From NCBI RefSeq assembly GCF_000718635.1, contig NZ_JOBF01000004.1, positions 124,001 through 188,000 on the forward strand: DNA of 64,000 nucleotides, given 5' to 3'. Position numbers and translations under genes: made by a program. The number at the start of each line of letters is the position of its first letter. Position 1 is the first letter of the stretch. The stretch is from Streptomyces varsoviensis. GTDB taxonomy: Bacteria; Actinomycetota; Actinomycetes; Streptomycetales; Streptomycetaceae. The notes below the pieces were generated by a model. The model was not told the origin of the DNA. It searched no databases and saw nothing but the letters and a program-made list of their open reading frames with translations. Below are positions 8,262-17,306 of the stretch, in pieces.

Positions 8262-9206
8262 TCAGCCCCGCCCGTCCTGGCAGCGCGCCAGCCAGTCCGC
8301 CGCCGCCTCGAACTCGCTGTCCGACGTCCCCGGCCGCAGCTCCCCCCGCACCGCCGGGTCCGACGCGTCGACCCCCGCCCGCGGGTACGACCCGAGGAAC
8401 CGCACCTTCGGGCAGATCCGCTTGAGCCCCATCAGCGCCTCGCCCACCCGCCGGTCGGTGATGTGCCCCTCGCAGTCCACGGAGAAGCAGTAGCGCCCGA
8501 TCCCCTCGCCCGTGGGCCGCGATTCGATGCGCATCATGTTCACCCCGCGCGCCGCGAACTCCTGCAACAGCTCCAGCAGTGCGCCCGGGTGGTCGTCACC
8601 GAGCCAGATCACCAGCGACGTGCGGTCGGCGCCGCTCCGGGCGGCGGGCCGGGCCGGGCGGCCGACCAGTACGAACCGGGTCTGCGCGGTCCGCGCGTCG
8701 TGGATGTCGGTGACCAGGGGCTGGAGCCCGTACGTCGGCGCGGCGAACTCCCCCGCGAACGCCGCGTCGTAACGGCCCTCCTGTACGAGCCGGGCGCCGT
8801 CCGCGTTCGAGGCGGCCGACTCCCACACGGCCTCGGGCAGGTTGGCCGCGAGCCAGTTGCGCACCTGGGGCTGGGCGACGGGGTGCCCGGTGACGGTCTT
8901 GATGTCGCCGAGCGCCGTGCCGGGCCGCACCAGCAGCGCGAAGGCGATGTCCAGCAGCACCTCGCGGTAGATCATCAGCGGTTCGCCGGTGGCGAGTTCG
9001 TCGAGGGTGGCGGTGACGCCGCCCTCCACCGAGTTCTCGATCGGCACGAGGGCCGCCGCCGCCTCGCCGCCCCGCACGGCGTCCAGCGCCGTCGGCACCG
9101 ACACCATCGGCACCAGCTCGCGCGTCGCCGCTTCCGGCAGCGTCCGCAGAGCGGCCTCGGTGAAGGTGCCCTCGGGGCCCAGATAGGTATAACGGCTGGC
9201 CGACAT
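8262..9206 (-). CDS. pheA: Prephenate dehydratase
   Basis: The 314-residue protein converts prephenate to phenylpyruvate in phenylalanine biosynthesis. The start MSASRYTYLGPEGTFTEAAL carries the hallmark GPEGTF motif. The catalytic segment reads ALVPIENSVEGGV, and a downstream NADGARLVQEG block is also typical. The C-terminal ACT domain (from about residue 200) has the GALLELLQEFAARGVNMMRIESRP signature that binds phenylalanine for feedback inhibition. It is a monofunctional dehydratase of the actinobacterial type, without a chorismate mutase domain. A Tat-exported peroxidase gene lies 260 bp upstream on the same strand; the gap contains CGTACG-rich repeats. Confidence 0.95.
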   Translation of the reverse strand: MSASRYTYLGPEGTFTEAALRTLPEAATRELVPMVSVPTALDAVRGGEAAAALVPIENSVEGGVTATLDELATGEPLMIYREVLLDIAFALLVRPGTALGDIKTVTGHPVAQPQVRNWLAANLPEAVWESAASNADGARLVQEGRYDAAFAGEFAAPTYGLQPLVTDIHDARTAQTRFVLVGRPARPAARSGADRTSLVIWLGDDHPGALLELLQEFAARGVNMMRIESRPTGEGIGRYCFSVDCEGHITDRRVGEALMGLKRICPKVRFLGSYPRAGVDASDPAVRGELRPGTSDSEFEAAADWLARCQDGRG

Positions 9207-9466
9207 CACGCTGGCTCCTCGTGGATCAGAGAGGGAATCGAAGAGGGGGCAAAGAAGGGAGCAGAGAACGAACGGAGGTGAGGAAAGCAAGGGGAACTCG
9301 CCACGATACTCAGCCCCCGCCCCGCCCACCTCGCCGTCCGGCCGGCGGACGGACGACCGCCGAGGGCGACCAGGCCGTACGGCCGCGCCGGATGCCCGTA
9401 CGACCACCGCGCCGGGTGCCCGTACGACCGCGCCGTACGGCCGAGCGGACGAGAGCCCAGTCAGGG

Positions 9467-10720
9467 TCACCCCTCCAGCAACGCCTGCCCCACATATCCC
9501 CCCGGCTTCGGCGCCGGCGGCACCGCGTAGAGGCCGCTGGCCTCGTGCCGCAGGAAGCGGGAGAGCCCGTCCCCCCGGTCGAGCTTCCGCTGCACCGGCA
9601 CGAACCCCTTCATCGGGTCGGCCTGCCAGCAGATGAAGAGCAGCCCGGCGTCCGGCGCCCCGTCGTCGCGGAACCCGTCGTGGTACGAGAAGGGGCGCCG
9701 CAGCATCGCCGCGCCGTGGTTGGACTCCGGCGCGGCGACGCGGATGTGGGCGTCGCCCGCGATGGCGATGGAGCCGTCCTTGTTGAACTTGTCGAGGTCG
9801 ACGGGTGTGGTCTCCGTGCCGCCCGACAGCGGCGCGCCGTCCGACTTGCGGCGTCCTATGACCCGTTCCTGCCGGTCCCGCGAGAGGTGGTCCCAGTCGT
9901 CGAGCAGCATCCGGATGCGCCGGACGACGGCGTACGAGCCGCCCGCCATCCATGCCTCGGCGGCCGGCCCGCCCGAGGCGGGGACGAAGACGCGGGCGTC
10001 GAAGTCCTTGTCGGAGGGGTGCGGGTTGTTGGTGCCGTCGACCTGGCCCATGAGGTTGCGTACGGTCATGGGCTTGGCGGTCGCGCCCGGGGTGCGGGTG
10101 AAGCCGTTCATCTGCCAGCGCAGCCGGGCCGCGTCGCCCGCGTCCTTCTGGAGGGTGCGCAGCGCGTGGAAGGCGACGAAGGCGTCGTCCGAGCCGATCT
10201 GGATCCACAGGTCGCCCTCGCCGCGCTTGGGATCGAGGACGTCGGCGGTGAAGTGCGGCAGCGGTTCGAGGGCGGCGGGCCGTTTGGCGGTGAGCCCGGT
10301 GCGGTCGAAGAAGGTGCGGCCGAAGCCGAAGGTGATGGTGAGGGAGGAGGGCCCGGCGTCGTACGCGACGCCGCTGTCGTCCTTGGCCGCCTTGCCCGCC
10401 ATCAGCTCCTCGGCCCTTTTCGACCAGCGGCGCAGCAGGGCGGCGGCGCTCTTGCGGTCACCGCCGGGCGCGAGGTCGAAGGCGACGAGGTGGGCGGTGG
10501 CCTGGAGCGGGGTGGTGATGCCGGCCTGGTGCGCGGCGCGGTCGTCGGCGTGGAAGGCGACGGCGGTGGAGCCGACGGTGGTGAGGGCGGTGGGCGGTTC
10601 GGCCCGTACGGCCTGTGCGGTGAAGGCGCCGCTCGCGCCGCCCGCGACGAGCCCCGCGGCGCCGGCCGCGCCGGCGGTGCCGAGCAGCCGCCGCCTGGTG
10701 ATGGGGTGTTCGGTCGTCAT
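9467..10720 (-). CDS. dtpA: Dye-decolourising peroxidase DtpA, Tat-exported
   Basis: The 417-residue protein begins with a twin-arginine signal (RRR at residues 9-11 followed by LLGTAGAAGAAG), so it should be exported folded with haem. The DyP hallmark GxxDG is present as GQVDGTNNP, the axial His lies in AHIRVAAPESNHG and the distal Arg in RRPFSYHDG. In S. lividans DtpA takes part in copper-dependent maturation of the radical copper oxidase GlxA at the hyphal tip and depends on extracellular copper chaperones. The gene overlaps the upstream CopC-CopD gene by ATGA, completing the copper operon. EfeB-like deferrochelatase is the alternative annotation, but the context favours DtpA. Confidence 0.9.
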   Translation of the reverse strand: MTTEHPITRRRLLGTAGAAGAAGLVAGGASGAFTAQAVRAEPPTALTTVGSTAVAFHADDRAAHQAGITTPLQATAHLVAFDLAPGGDRKSAAALLRRWSKRAEELMAGKAAKDDSGVAYDAGPSSLTITFGFGRTFFDRTGLTAKRPAALEPLPHFTADVLDPKRGEGDLWIQIGSDDAFVAFHALRTLQKDAGDAARLRWQMNGFTRTPGATAKPMTVRNLMGQVDGTNNPHPSDKDFDARVFVPASGGPAAEAWMAGGSYAVVRRIRMLLDDWDHLSRDRQERVIGRRKSDGAPLSGGTETTPVDLDKFNKDGSIAIAGDAHIRVAAPESNHGAAMLRRPFSYHDGFRDDGAPDAGLLFICWQADPMKGFVPVQRKLDRGDGLSRFLRHEASGLYAVPPAPKPGGYVGQALLEG

Positions 10721-12693
10721 CAGTTGATCTTCACGTTCTTGATCTCCGTGACCTGGTCGATGTCGGAGGTCCGTACGGTCAGGGTGAGCTGCCAGTCGCC
10801 CGCCATCGGCAACTGGAAGCCGGTGGCCTTCCAGCGCCCGGCGGACAGGCGGTTGAGCGAGGTGTGCAGCGGGCCGATCTTCTTCTCCTTCTCGGTGAGG
10901 GAGATGTCCAGCTCCGGTACGTCGACGGGCCGGCCGTCGGGGCCCTCGGCGCGGGCCTCGACGGTGTTGTCGCCGGAGCGGGCGGGGTCGATGGTGATAC
11001 GGGCGGTGCCGCGGCCGTCCGCGCCGCCGGTGTCGTAGGGGATCTTGACGTCGACGGGCCCGGCGGAGGCGGTCCCGGACGCGGAACCCCCGCCCGCGGC
11101 CTGCTTCTGCTCGGTCTCGGCGCGGCCCGGCTGGGTGCCGGAGAGCACGGTGGTGACGGCGAGCAGGACGACGGCGACGCCGGTCTCGGCGAGGACGGAG
11201 CGGCGCAGCCCGGTGCGGTTCTCGTCGGCGTCGCGGCGGCGCTGCCCGGCGGCCCGGTCCATCGCGGCGCGCTGCCGGGCGAGTTGGGCGGTCCGCTCGG
11301 CGGAGGCCCCGCCGCCCCCGACGGCCACCTTCGCCTTCTCCGCGGCCTTGGCGGGCCTGGCAGCCTTCTCCTTCTTCCCGCTCTTCCCGCCGGTATCCGT
11401 ACGGTCCGCGAGCCGGTTGGTCCAGCGCCGGGAGAAGTAGGCCAGCCCGACCACGACCGCGACGAGCCCGATCTTGAGGAGCAGCCACCGGCCGTACGCC
11501 GTCCCGGTGAGCGCGCCCCACGTGCCGACCTGCCGCCACGACTGGTACGTGCCGGTGGCGACGAGGACGCAGACGGAGGCGAAGGCGAGCCGGGAGAAGC
11601 GCTGGACGGCCGCGCGCCGGATGGGCGTGTCGGTGCGGAGGGTGACCAGGAGGGCGACGAGCCCGCCGAGCCAGCAGCCGACGGCGAGCAGGTGCAGGAT
11701 GTCGACGGGCATCGCGAGGTACGGCTGGATGCCGACGGAGGCGTGCTCGGCGAGCGACCAGGTGGCGGCGAGCCCGGCGGCGACGATGGTGCCGCCGATG
11801 GCGAGCCCGTAGGCGAGCCCGCGCCTGCCGTCCCCTTCGGCCCCTTCCCCTGCCCCCTCCGTTTCCTTGCGTCCCTTCTCGCGCGCGGCCGCGGTCGGCG
11901 CGTCCCCCGGCGCGTACGAGCCGAAGAGCACGGCGAGGAAGACGGCGGCGGCGCTGAGCAGCAGCAGCCGGGAGAGCAGGGCCGCGCCGGGCTTGGTGGA
12001 GAGCACCCCGCCGAGGAGTGAGAAGTCGAGTACGGAGCCGAGCCCCTTGGTGTTCGTATAGGCCCCGCGGAGCAGCAGCAGCGCGGTGGTCGAGGCGAAC
12101 AGGGTGACCCAGCCGCCGACGGCGATCTTCTGTACGGCCCGCGAGGAGCGGCTGACGCCCGCGAAGACGCAGCCGCCGACGAGGAGGACGAACCCGGCGT
12201 ACGCGGCGTACCGGCCGATGCCGTAGAGGGCGCCGACAGCCGGGTCGACGTCGGCGGCGGGCGCCTTGACGGTGGTCTTGGACGGGGCGCCGATGGAGAA
12301 GGTGAAGGCCCCGCCAACCGGGTGGCTGTCCGCGGAGACCGCCTGCCAGGCGACGGTGTACGTGCCGTCGGCGAGCCCGCCGCGCAGGGCGACGGCGGCG
12401 GTGTCGGACGCGCCGTCCGCGTGGGCGGCCCGGCCCTCCTCGACCCGCGTGCCCCGCGGGTCGAGTACCCGCAGGGAGTCGGCGCTGAGCAGCACCCCTT
12501 CGGAGAAGGTGAGCTTGACCCGCTGGGGCGCGGTCTTGACGACCGAGCCGTCGGCGGGGTCGGTGGCCGTGAGCGCGGCGTGCGCGGCGGCCGGCGTCGC
12601 GCCGAGGGCGAGCGTGCCCAGGAGCGCGCAGACCAGCGCGGCCAGGAGGGCCCCGGCTATCGGCAGGGGCCGTCGGGCGGTGGGTGGGGTCAT
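10720..12693 (-). CDS. CopC-CopD fusion copper transport protein (YcnJ-like)
   Basis: This 657-residue membrane protein has a signal peptide (about residues 10-38), then a CopC-like beta-sandwich starting at the conserved HAALTATDPADG. That segment includes the N-terminal His and the DSHPVGGAFTFSI motif that hold copper in CopC. A CopD core of about eight membrane helices follows. A long cytoplasmic, Ala/Lys/Gly-rich loop (from about residue 435) and a final helix separate the core from a C-terminal beta-rich extracellular domain of about 120 residues. It lies between the copper chaperone gene ecuC (six bases upstream) and dtpA (overlapping). A role in copper import or periplasmic copper handling is inferred from family and context. 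Confidence 0.88.
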   Translation of the reverse strand: MTPPTARRPLPIAGALLAALVCALLGTLALGATPAAAHAALTATDPADGSVVKTAPQRVKLTFSEGVLLSADSLRVLDPRGTRVEEGRAAHADGASDTAAVALRGGLADGTYTVAWQAVSADSHPVGGAFTFSIGAPSKTTVKAPAADVDPAVGALYGIGRYAAYAGFVLLVGGCVFAGVSRSSRAVQKIAVGGWVTLFASTTALLLLRGAYTNTKGLGSVLDFSLLGGVLSTKPGAALLSRLLLLSAAAVFLAVLFGSYAPGDAPTAAAREKGRKETEGAGEGAEGDGRRGLAYGLAIGGTIVAAGLAATWSLAEHASVGIQPYLAMPVDILHLLAVGCWLGGLVALLVTLRTDTPIRRAAVQRFSRLAFASVCVLVATGTYQSWRQVGTWGALTGTAYGRWLLLKIGLVAVVVGLAYFSRRWTNRLADRTDTGGKSGKKEKAARPAKAAEKAKVAVGGGGASAERTAQLARQRAAMDRAAGQRRRDADENRTGLRRSVLAETGVAVVLLAVTTVLSGTQPGRAETEQKQAAGGGSASGTASAGPVDVKIPYDTGGADGRGTARITIDPARSGDNTVEARAEGPDGRPVDVPELDISLTEKEKKIGPLHTSLNRLSAGRWKATGFQLPMAGDWQLTLTVRTSDIDQVTEIKNVKIN

Positions 12694-12699
12694 CGCACG

Positions 12700-13182
12700 T
12701 CAGTCCTCGGGGCGGTACGTCGGGGGTTCGACCGGGACCTGGACCTTGATGGACTTGGATTCCGCGAAGTGCAGCGTGAACTCGACCTTCTCGCCGACCT
12801 TGGGGAGGTGGTCGAGCTTGCCGAGCATCAGGTGGTTCCCGCCGCGGGAGAGGGTGAGCTTGCCGCCCGCGGGCACGTCGAGCGACGTGGCCTGCTTCAT
12901 CTGCGAGCCCTCGGTGACGTGCATGGTGACGTCGGGGGAGAGGGGGCTGCTGACGGAGGTGAGCCGGTCGGCCTTGCCGCCGTCGTTCTTGACGGTGAAG
13001 TACGCGGCGGCCATGTCGGCCATCGCGGGTTTGGGCAGATAGCTGCCGTTGACGGACAGCTCGGCGCGGTCCGGCTTCGAGTCGGCCTGGCCCGAGCCCG
13101 AGTCGCACCCGGCGATGGCGATGAGTGATGCGGCCACGACCAGCGGGAGGCCGGCGGCGGTGGCGACGGCGGCCTTGCGCAT
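12700..13182 (-). CDS. ecuC: Extracellular copper chaperone, PCu(A)C family
   Basis: The 160-residue lipoprotein has a signal peptide ending in the lipobox IAGC (Cys26), so it is probably anchored outside the membrane. The PCu(A)C copper motif of one His and spaced Met/His residues is visible in TMHVTEGSQMKQ followed by GGNHLMLG. In S. lividans ECuC binds Cu(I) and passes it to Sco and DtpA. It is coupled by ATGA to the upstream sco gene and sits six bases from the CopC-CopD gene. The gene name is transferred from that system on the basis of identical gene order. Confidence 0.88.
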   Translation of the reverse strand: MRKAAVATAAGLPLVVAASLIAIAGCDSGSGQADSKPDRAELSVNGSYLPKPAMADMAAAYFTVKNDGGKADRLTSVSSPLSPDVTMHVTEGSQMKQATSLDVPAGGKLTLSRGGNHLMLGKLDHLPKVGEKVEFTLHFAESKSIKVQVPVEPPTYRPED

Positions 13183-13847
13183 CAGGGGTTCTCCCCCTTG
13201 ACGATCTTCGGCAGCTCGCGGGTGTAGTCCGCGGCGGTGCTCTTGGCGGTGTAGATCCAGTGGGCCTTGTCGTCCTTGGGGGAGTAGGCGACGACCTCGG
13301 CGCCGTGGCTGACGGTGATGGAGCCGTCCTTCTGCTTCTTCGGCTTCTCGACGAAGATGCCCAGCGGTTTGGCGGCGGCCTGGATGGTGGCGAAGTCGCT
13401 GGTGAGGCCGATGACCTTCTGGCCGCCCTGGGCGTCGAGCCATTCGCGCATCCGCTTGGGGGTGTCGCGGGCGGGGTCGGTGGTCACGAAGACCATCTGG
13501 AGCTTGTCCTGCTCGGCCTTGGGGAGCTTCTTCGCGGCGGCGGCCATGTCGGCGACGATCGTGGAGCAGACGTCGGGGCAGTAGGTGTAGCCGAAGTAGA
13601 GCAGCACGGGGCGGCCCTTGGTCTCCTTGACCAGGTCGTACTTCTTGTCGTCGGTGTCGGTCACCACCAGGTCGGGCTTGTCCTTGGTGGTGTCGAGGGT
13701 GATCGCGCCGGTGCTCTTGTCGGCCCCGGAGACGGACATCGCGGGCTTGTCGCCCTTGGAGCCGTCGGAGCCGGAGTCGGAGCCGCAGGCGGTCAGGGAG
13801 AGCGCGGCGGTGGCGGCGAGTGCCGCGCCCAGGATCTTGGTGCGCAT
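13182..13847 (-). CDS. sco: Sco-family copper metallochaperone
   Basis: The 221-residue lipoprotein has a lipobox ending LTAC (Cys21), then a thioredoxin-like domain with the copper-binding CxxxC as YTYCPDVCS and the distal His in TVSHGAEVVAYS. Sco proteins deliver copper to the CuA site of cytochrome c oxidase; in S. lividans Sco is also required for GlxA-related development under low copper. It is the first gene of the tightly packed sco-ecuC-copCD-dtpA operon, and the 300-bp gap upstream should hold the operon promoter. All Sco hallmark residues are present. Confidence 0.92.
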   Translation of the reverse strand: MRTKILGAALAATAALSLTACGSDSGSDGSKGDKPAMSVSGADKSTGAITLDTTKDKPDLVVTDTDDKKYDLVKETKGRPVLLYFGYTYCPDVCSTIVADMAAAAKKLPKAEQDKLQMVFVTTDPARDTPKRMREWLDAQGGQKVIGLTSDFATIQAAAKPLGIFVEKPKKQKDGSITVSHGAEVVAYSPKDDKAHWIYTAKSTAADYTRELPKIVKGENP

Positions 13848-14147
13848 GGAGTTCTTCTCCGTCAGCGTGAAGGGTGTGTGGGATGGATGGGAGGGGCTGG
13901 GTGGCGGGGCGGCGGGCTCGGTTCCGCCGCCCCGTTCGGACCGTATGCCGGGGGCCCGGCGCGCCCGGTCAGCCGGCCCCGCCCGCGTGCCGCGGACGTA
14001 CGGCCCGGGGGACTCCGGGCGGGCTACCGGACGTACGGCCCGGGGGACCGTGAACGTACGGTCCGGGAAGCCGTGAACGTACGTCCCGCGGCCCGCCGGA
14101 CACGGAAGCGGCCCCCGGCCGGCCGGGCACGGCGGCGCCCCCGCCCG
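13848..14147. other. Intergenic region with CGTACG-containing direct repeats
   Basis: The 300 bases upstream of sco contain no gene. Between 13994 and 14090 the string GACGTACGGCCCGGGGGAC occurs twice (13995 and 14030), followed by two CCGTGAACGTACG copies. Similar CGTACG-rich repeats occur at 9370-9450 and 20470-20588. They are probably intergenic repeat material; a regulatory role cannot be shown. Confidence 0.5.
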
Positions 14148-14912
14148 TCAGGTGCGGGAGCGGCGGCGGCCCGTGAGCACGGCGAAGGCGACGCCGAGCA
14201 CGCCGACGACGATGCCGACGATGCCGAGGACGCGGGCGGTGGTGTCGGAGCCGCCGGCGGCGCTCTTCGAACTCGCCGTCGCGTTCGTGTCGGACCGGTC
14301 GTTCTTGGCGTCCCCGCCGCCCTTGTCGGCGGCCGGCGCGGTGAGCTTGAGGGCCGGTGCGGGGTGCTCGGGCTCCTCGCCGCCGGGGGTGCTGGCGTCG
14401 ATCCAGCGCACCACGTCGTTGTCGGAGTAGGTCTGGAGCGCCTTGAAGACGATCTGGTCGGCGTCCTTGGGCAGCGGGCCCATCGAGACGGGGAACTGCT
14501 GGAAGCTGCCCGGCTCGATCTTCCCGCCGGACCAAGTGATCTTGGTGACGGCCTCGTTGACCATGCCGTCGGCCGTCTTGATGGGCTTGTCCAGCTTGGC
14601 CTTGTCGACCTTGACGTCCCAGCCGGGCACGGGCTGCGTGGAGACCGACGGCAGGGGGTGCTTGGGGTCGAGGGTGACTTCGAGCTTGACGGTCGAGGCG
14701 TTGTCCTTCTCGTTGGGGACCTTGAAGGCGACGGTGGTGTAGCCGCCCTTCTCGGCGGTCCCCGGTTGCACGCTGACGTGCGCGGCGGCGGGGCCGGCGA
14801 CGAGCAGTACGGTCCCGCCGGCGAGGGCGGCGGCGAGGGGGAGGCGGCGCGGCACGGTGCGGCGCGCGGTGCGCGGTGGCGGCGTGGCGTGCGTGGCGTG
14901 GGCGGTGGTCAT
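14148..14912 (-). CDS. YcnI-family copper-binding protein (DUF1775)
   Basis: The 254-residue protein has a signal peptide whose cleavage leaves the mature N terminus at AHVSVQPGTAEKGGY. The first His of that segment is the residue known to bind copper with a Trp in YcnI proteins. The beta-sandwich domain extends to about residue 180. A low-complexity Lys/Ser/Asp stretch, one C-terminal membrane helix (VLGIVGIVVGVLGVAFAVL) and an RRRSRT tail follow, so the protein is anchored on the outer face of the membrane. It lies upstream of sco on the same strand with a separate promoter gap and belongs functionally to the copper group. Confidence 0.85.
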   Translation of the reverse strand: MTTAHATHATPPPRTARRTVPRRLPLAAALAGGTVLLVAGPAAAHVSVQPGTAEKGGYTTVAFKVPNEKDNASTVKLEVTLDPKHPLPSVSTQPVPGWDVKVDKAKLDKPIKTADGMVNEAVTKITWSGGKIEPGSFQQFPVSMGPLPKDADQIVFKALQTYSDNDVVRWIDASTPGGEEPEHPAPALKLTAPAADKGGGDAKNDRSDTNATASSKSAAGGSDTTARVLGIVGIVVGVLGVAFAVLTGRRRSRT

Positions 14913-15010
14913 GACGGCGGACCCTTCACGGAGGGGGATGGGGGGCGTGCGCGCGTACGGCGGCCGCGCGAGCGCCCGCCCGGCCGGTCGCCGGGGCTGC
15001 GTCGCGTGGG

Positions 15011-15856
15011 TCAGGCCGCCAGTGCGCAGCGCGGCGGTCCCCGCCGGACCACACTGTGGGTGAGGGCGAGTTCGCGCGGAGCGGCTTCGTCGTTCTCGTA
15101 CGAGCGCCGGGCGGGCCTGCGTACGGTGGCCGCGGCCGCCTCCTCGCCCGCCCCGGCGCGCAGGGCGGCCCGTACGAGACGCAGCGCGGCGCGCAGGGCC
15201 GCGACGAGCGCGGCGTCCGCGACCAGGTGCGCGGCCTGCGCGGAGAGCCGGACGGCTCGCCACAGCGCGGCCTCGCCGCGGCGCAGCAGCCAGCCCGCCG
15301 CGAGCCCGGCGAGCAGGTGGCCGAGGACCATGGGGAGGGTGGGCAGCAGCCCCTGGACCAGGGTGAGGTGCGACATGCCCGCGGCGTCCGCCGGAGCGCC
15401 CGCCGCGCCGCTCATGGAGTGGATCGTGGCCGGGCTGATCCCGGACTGCTCCACCAGGCGGTGCGCCTCGGCGGCGGTCAGCCGGCCGGGGTGGTTGCAG
15501 ACGAGCTGCGCGGCGAACGCGATGAGCCGGCCCTCGGAGCCGTCGGACGCCGGGGTCGGCATGGCCATGGCCAACGCGCCCTGTCCGAGCCCGAAGAGGG
15601 CGTGCAGGCCGAGCTGGCCGAGGGTGAGGGCGGCCGCGATGCCGGGGAGCGAGCGTTCGCGTCCGGCGAGCGGCGCGACGACCGCGAAGAGCACCACGAA
15701 CCCGGCGGCGAGGGTCCACGCGGGGACGCTCGCGCACGACGCCATCGCGTGCCCGCCCGCGGACAGCAGGACGCAGACCGCGGTGAACACCGCGGTCCGC
15801 AGCAGCCGCAGATCGGCGCCGGCGCGCGCGACGGGGACGGTGGCGGGGGGAGACAT
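15011..15856 (-). CDS. Polytopic membrane protein of the copper gene group
   Basis: The 281-residue protein has about five or six hydrophobic segments, including AVFTAVCVLLSAGGHAM, LAAGFVVLFAVVAPLAG and MVLGHLLAGLAAGWLL. It has scattered His and Met residues in the loops (HAM, HLTLVQG, HPGR). I do not recognise a named family, but proteins of this kind occur next to YcnI and PCu(A)C genes in Streptomyces, suggesting a copper-related role. The ATG at 15856 starts MSPPATVPVARA; the longer frame upstream is mostly charged and is less likely coding. The C terminus is Ala/Arg-rich. Confidence 0.65.
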   Translation of the reverse strand: MSPPATVPVARAGADLRLLRTAVFTAVCVLLSAGGHAMASCASVPAWTLAAGFVVLFAVVAPLAGRERSLPGIAAALTLGQLGLHALFGLGQGALAMAMPTPASDGSEGRLIAFAAQLVCNHPGRLTAAEAHRLVEQSGISPATIHSMSGAAGAPADAAGMSHLTLVQGLLPTLPMVLGHLLAGLAAGWLLRRGEAALWRAVRLSAQAAHLVADAALVAALRAALRLVRAALRAGAGEEAAAATVRRPARRSYENDEAAPRELALTHSVVRRGPPRCALAA

Positions 15857-16070
15857 GGCTGCGTCATCATCCCACCGCGCGTGCCGCCGTCCTACGGCAG
15901 GGGGGCGTATGAGCCGGGGCATACCGGCGCACATGGACGCGGCGCTATACACCCGCGCGTCAAGTTTCCACATCCGCCGAATGAGCGGTCTCACAGCCGC
16001 CGTACGCTTACGGCCCCTTGCGGCGGGCTATACGTATCGGTATGTCGAGCCGCAGCCAGGAGGCTGGAAC

Positions 16071-16535
16071 ATGAGCATTTGGTGGTCACTCCATTTGCGG
16101 CGCGAAGCTGCGAGCGTTCCGCTCGCCCGGCGGCTTCTGCTCGGCACCATGGAGACGGCCGGGGTCGACCCGGACATCTCCTACGACCTTTCGGTGGCCC
16201 TCAGCGAGGCGTGCGCCAACGCGGTCGAGCACGGGGGTGACGCGTCCGCCGAGGACTATCGCGTCACGGCCCGCATCGACGGCGACACATGCCGTATCGA
16301 GGTCATCGACTCCGGTCCAGGTTTCGCCGACAAGCTCCGGGCCCGCGGTCGCCGTACGCCCACGCGACCGCACCAATCAGCCTCCGACCGTGCGGAACAC
16401 GGCCGGGGGCTGTTTCTCATCGAATCCCTCACCGATCACGTCCGGGTACGGAACCGCTCCGGGAGCCCGGGCGCGGTGGTGAGCTTCGACAAGATCCTCA
16501 AGTGGCGGGAGGGCGCGCTGCTCAGAGCCGTGTGA
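16071..16535 (+). CDS. RsbW-like ATP-binding regulatory protein (anti-sigma-type)
   Basis: The 154-residue protein is a single GHKL-type ATPase domain. The N box is visible as EACANAVEHGG (Glu46, Asn50), the G1 box as DSGPGF (from Asp80) and the G2 box as HGRGLFLIE. Such stand-alone domains in Streptomyces act as anti-sigma kinases or partner-switching components. The start at 16071 is preceded by a perfect AGGAGG. The gene is monocistronic and divergent from the copper-group membrane gene at 15856. Several STAS and phosphatase genes lie within a few kilobases, but no dedicated partner is adjacent. Confidence 0.88.
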   Translation: MSIWWSLHLRREAASVPLARRLLLGTMETAGVDPDISYDLSVALSEACANAVEHGGDASAEDYRVTARIDGDTCRIEVIDSGPGFADKLRARGRRTPTRPHQSASDRAEHGRGLFLIESLTDHVRVRNRSGSPGAVVSFDKILKWREGALLRAV

Positions 16536-16590
16536 CGGGCCCCCGCCCGCGCCGGTTTCCGCGGCGCGGGGCGGCGGACCGCCGCGCGCC

Positions 16591-16977
16591 TTACCGGGCC
16601 CGGCTCCGTCCTCCGGGCCCCGTCTCCTCCTTGCCGCCGGACACGCCGCCGGATGAACCGCCGGACGCGCCGGATGTGGCTCCCTGCCCCTTGGTCTGAT
16701 CGGTCTGGTCCGGAGCCCCGCCCCGGCCGCCCGGCAGGCCGCCCGCCCGGCGCCCCCAGAGCGCCTGTTCCCGGCGGAAGCGCCGGTCGTAGCGGTCCTG
16801 GCGGACGCGGCGCTCGCGGTACTCCCGGTAGCCCGGGTCATCGCGCAGCCGCAGTCCGCCGAGGGTGCCGTAGCGGGTGAGGGCGAAGAGCAGGAGGGCC
16901 GCCGCCACCCACAGGATGGGGTAGGCGAAGCCCAGGGCGATGAGCGCCGCGAAGAGCATGACGACGAATGGGATCAT
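16591..16977 (-). CDS. Small membrane protein with charged tail
   Basis: The 128-residue protein has two close N-terminal hydrophobic segments (MIPFVVMLFAALIALG and AYPILWVAAALLLFAL) and then a basic segment with repeated Tyr/Arg (DDPGYREYRERRVRQDRYD). The tail is rich in Gly, Ser and Thr. This layout is common among uncharacterised Streptomyces membrane proteins. It converges with the anti-sigma-type gene and diverges from the GAF-ANTAR pair. No function can be assigned. Confidence 0.65.
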   Translation of the reverse strand: MIPFVVMLFAALIALGFAYPILWVAAALLLFALTRYGTLGGLRLRDDPGYREYRERRVRQDRYDRRFRREQALWGRRAGGLPGGRGGAPDQTDQTKGQGATSGASGGSSGGVSGGKEETGPGGRSRAR

Positions 16978-17306
16978 GACGGTTCTCCACGTACTGGGTG
17001 GTGTGGAGCGGTGGGGCGCCGAGCGCGGAACGGTGCTCGGCCGGCGTCCGGCGGGCCGGGAGACCGGGCAGCCGGAATGAGGGGCCCTCGCGCCCTTACG
17101 AGCCGGGGCCGGGGCGGCTGCCCTCACAGTAGTACGCGGGCCGCCGCGTGGTGAGGGGAGCGGCGACGCGTACGGCGATGTGCGCACCGGGGCCGGTTGG
17201 GAAACGCAGCCGCGTATGCCGCCCATCGTCGACTGCCGCTAATGTTGTCGGTGCGGTATCGGTGCCGCGTCCGAAGGCATTGCCGAACTCGGAGCGGGGC
17301 GAAGGC
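16978..17306. other. Divergent intergenic region, 329 bp
   Basis: This region lies between the small membrane protein gene and the first GAF-ANTAR gene and must carry both promoters. I see no repeat, hairpin or gene in it that I can defend. The open frame extending upstream of 17307 is Arg/Pro-rich with no ribosome binding site. Confidence 0.4.

Noticed and set aside
9467..13108. A 1213-residue minus-strand open frame
   Set aside because: Its last 417 residues are dtpA; the upstream part is an Arg/Ala/Gly-rich wrong-frame reading of the CopC-CopD gene, which has a clear frame of its own.
13125..16535. A 1136-residue plus-strand open frame
   Set aside because: Only the last 154 residues (from 16071) are a real gene; the rest is antisense to the sco, YcnI-like and membrane protein genes, with Gly/Arg/Val composition typical of shadows in GC-rich DNA.
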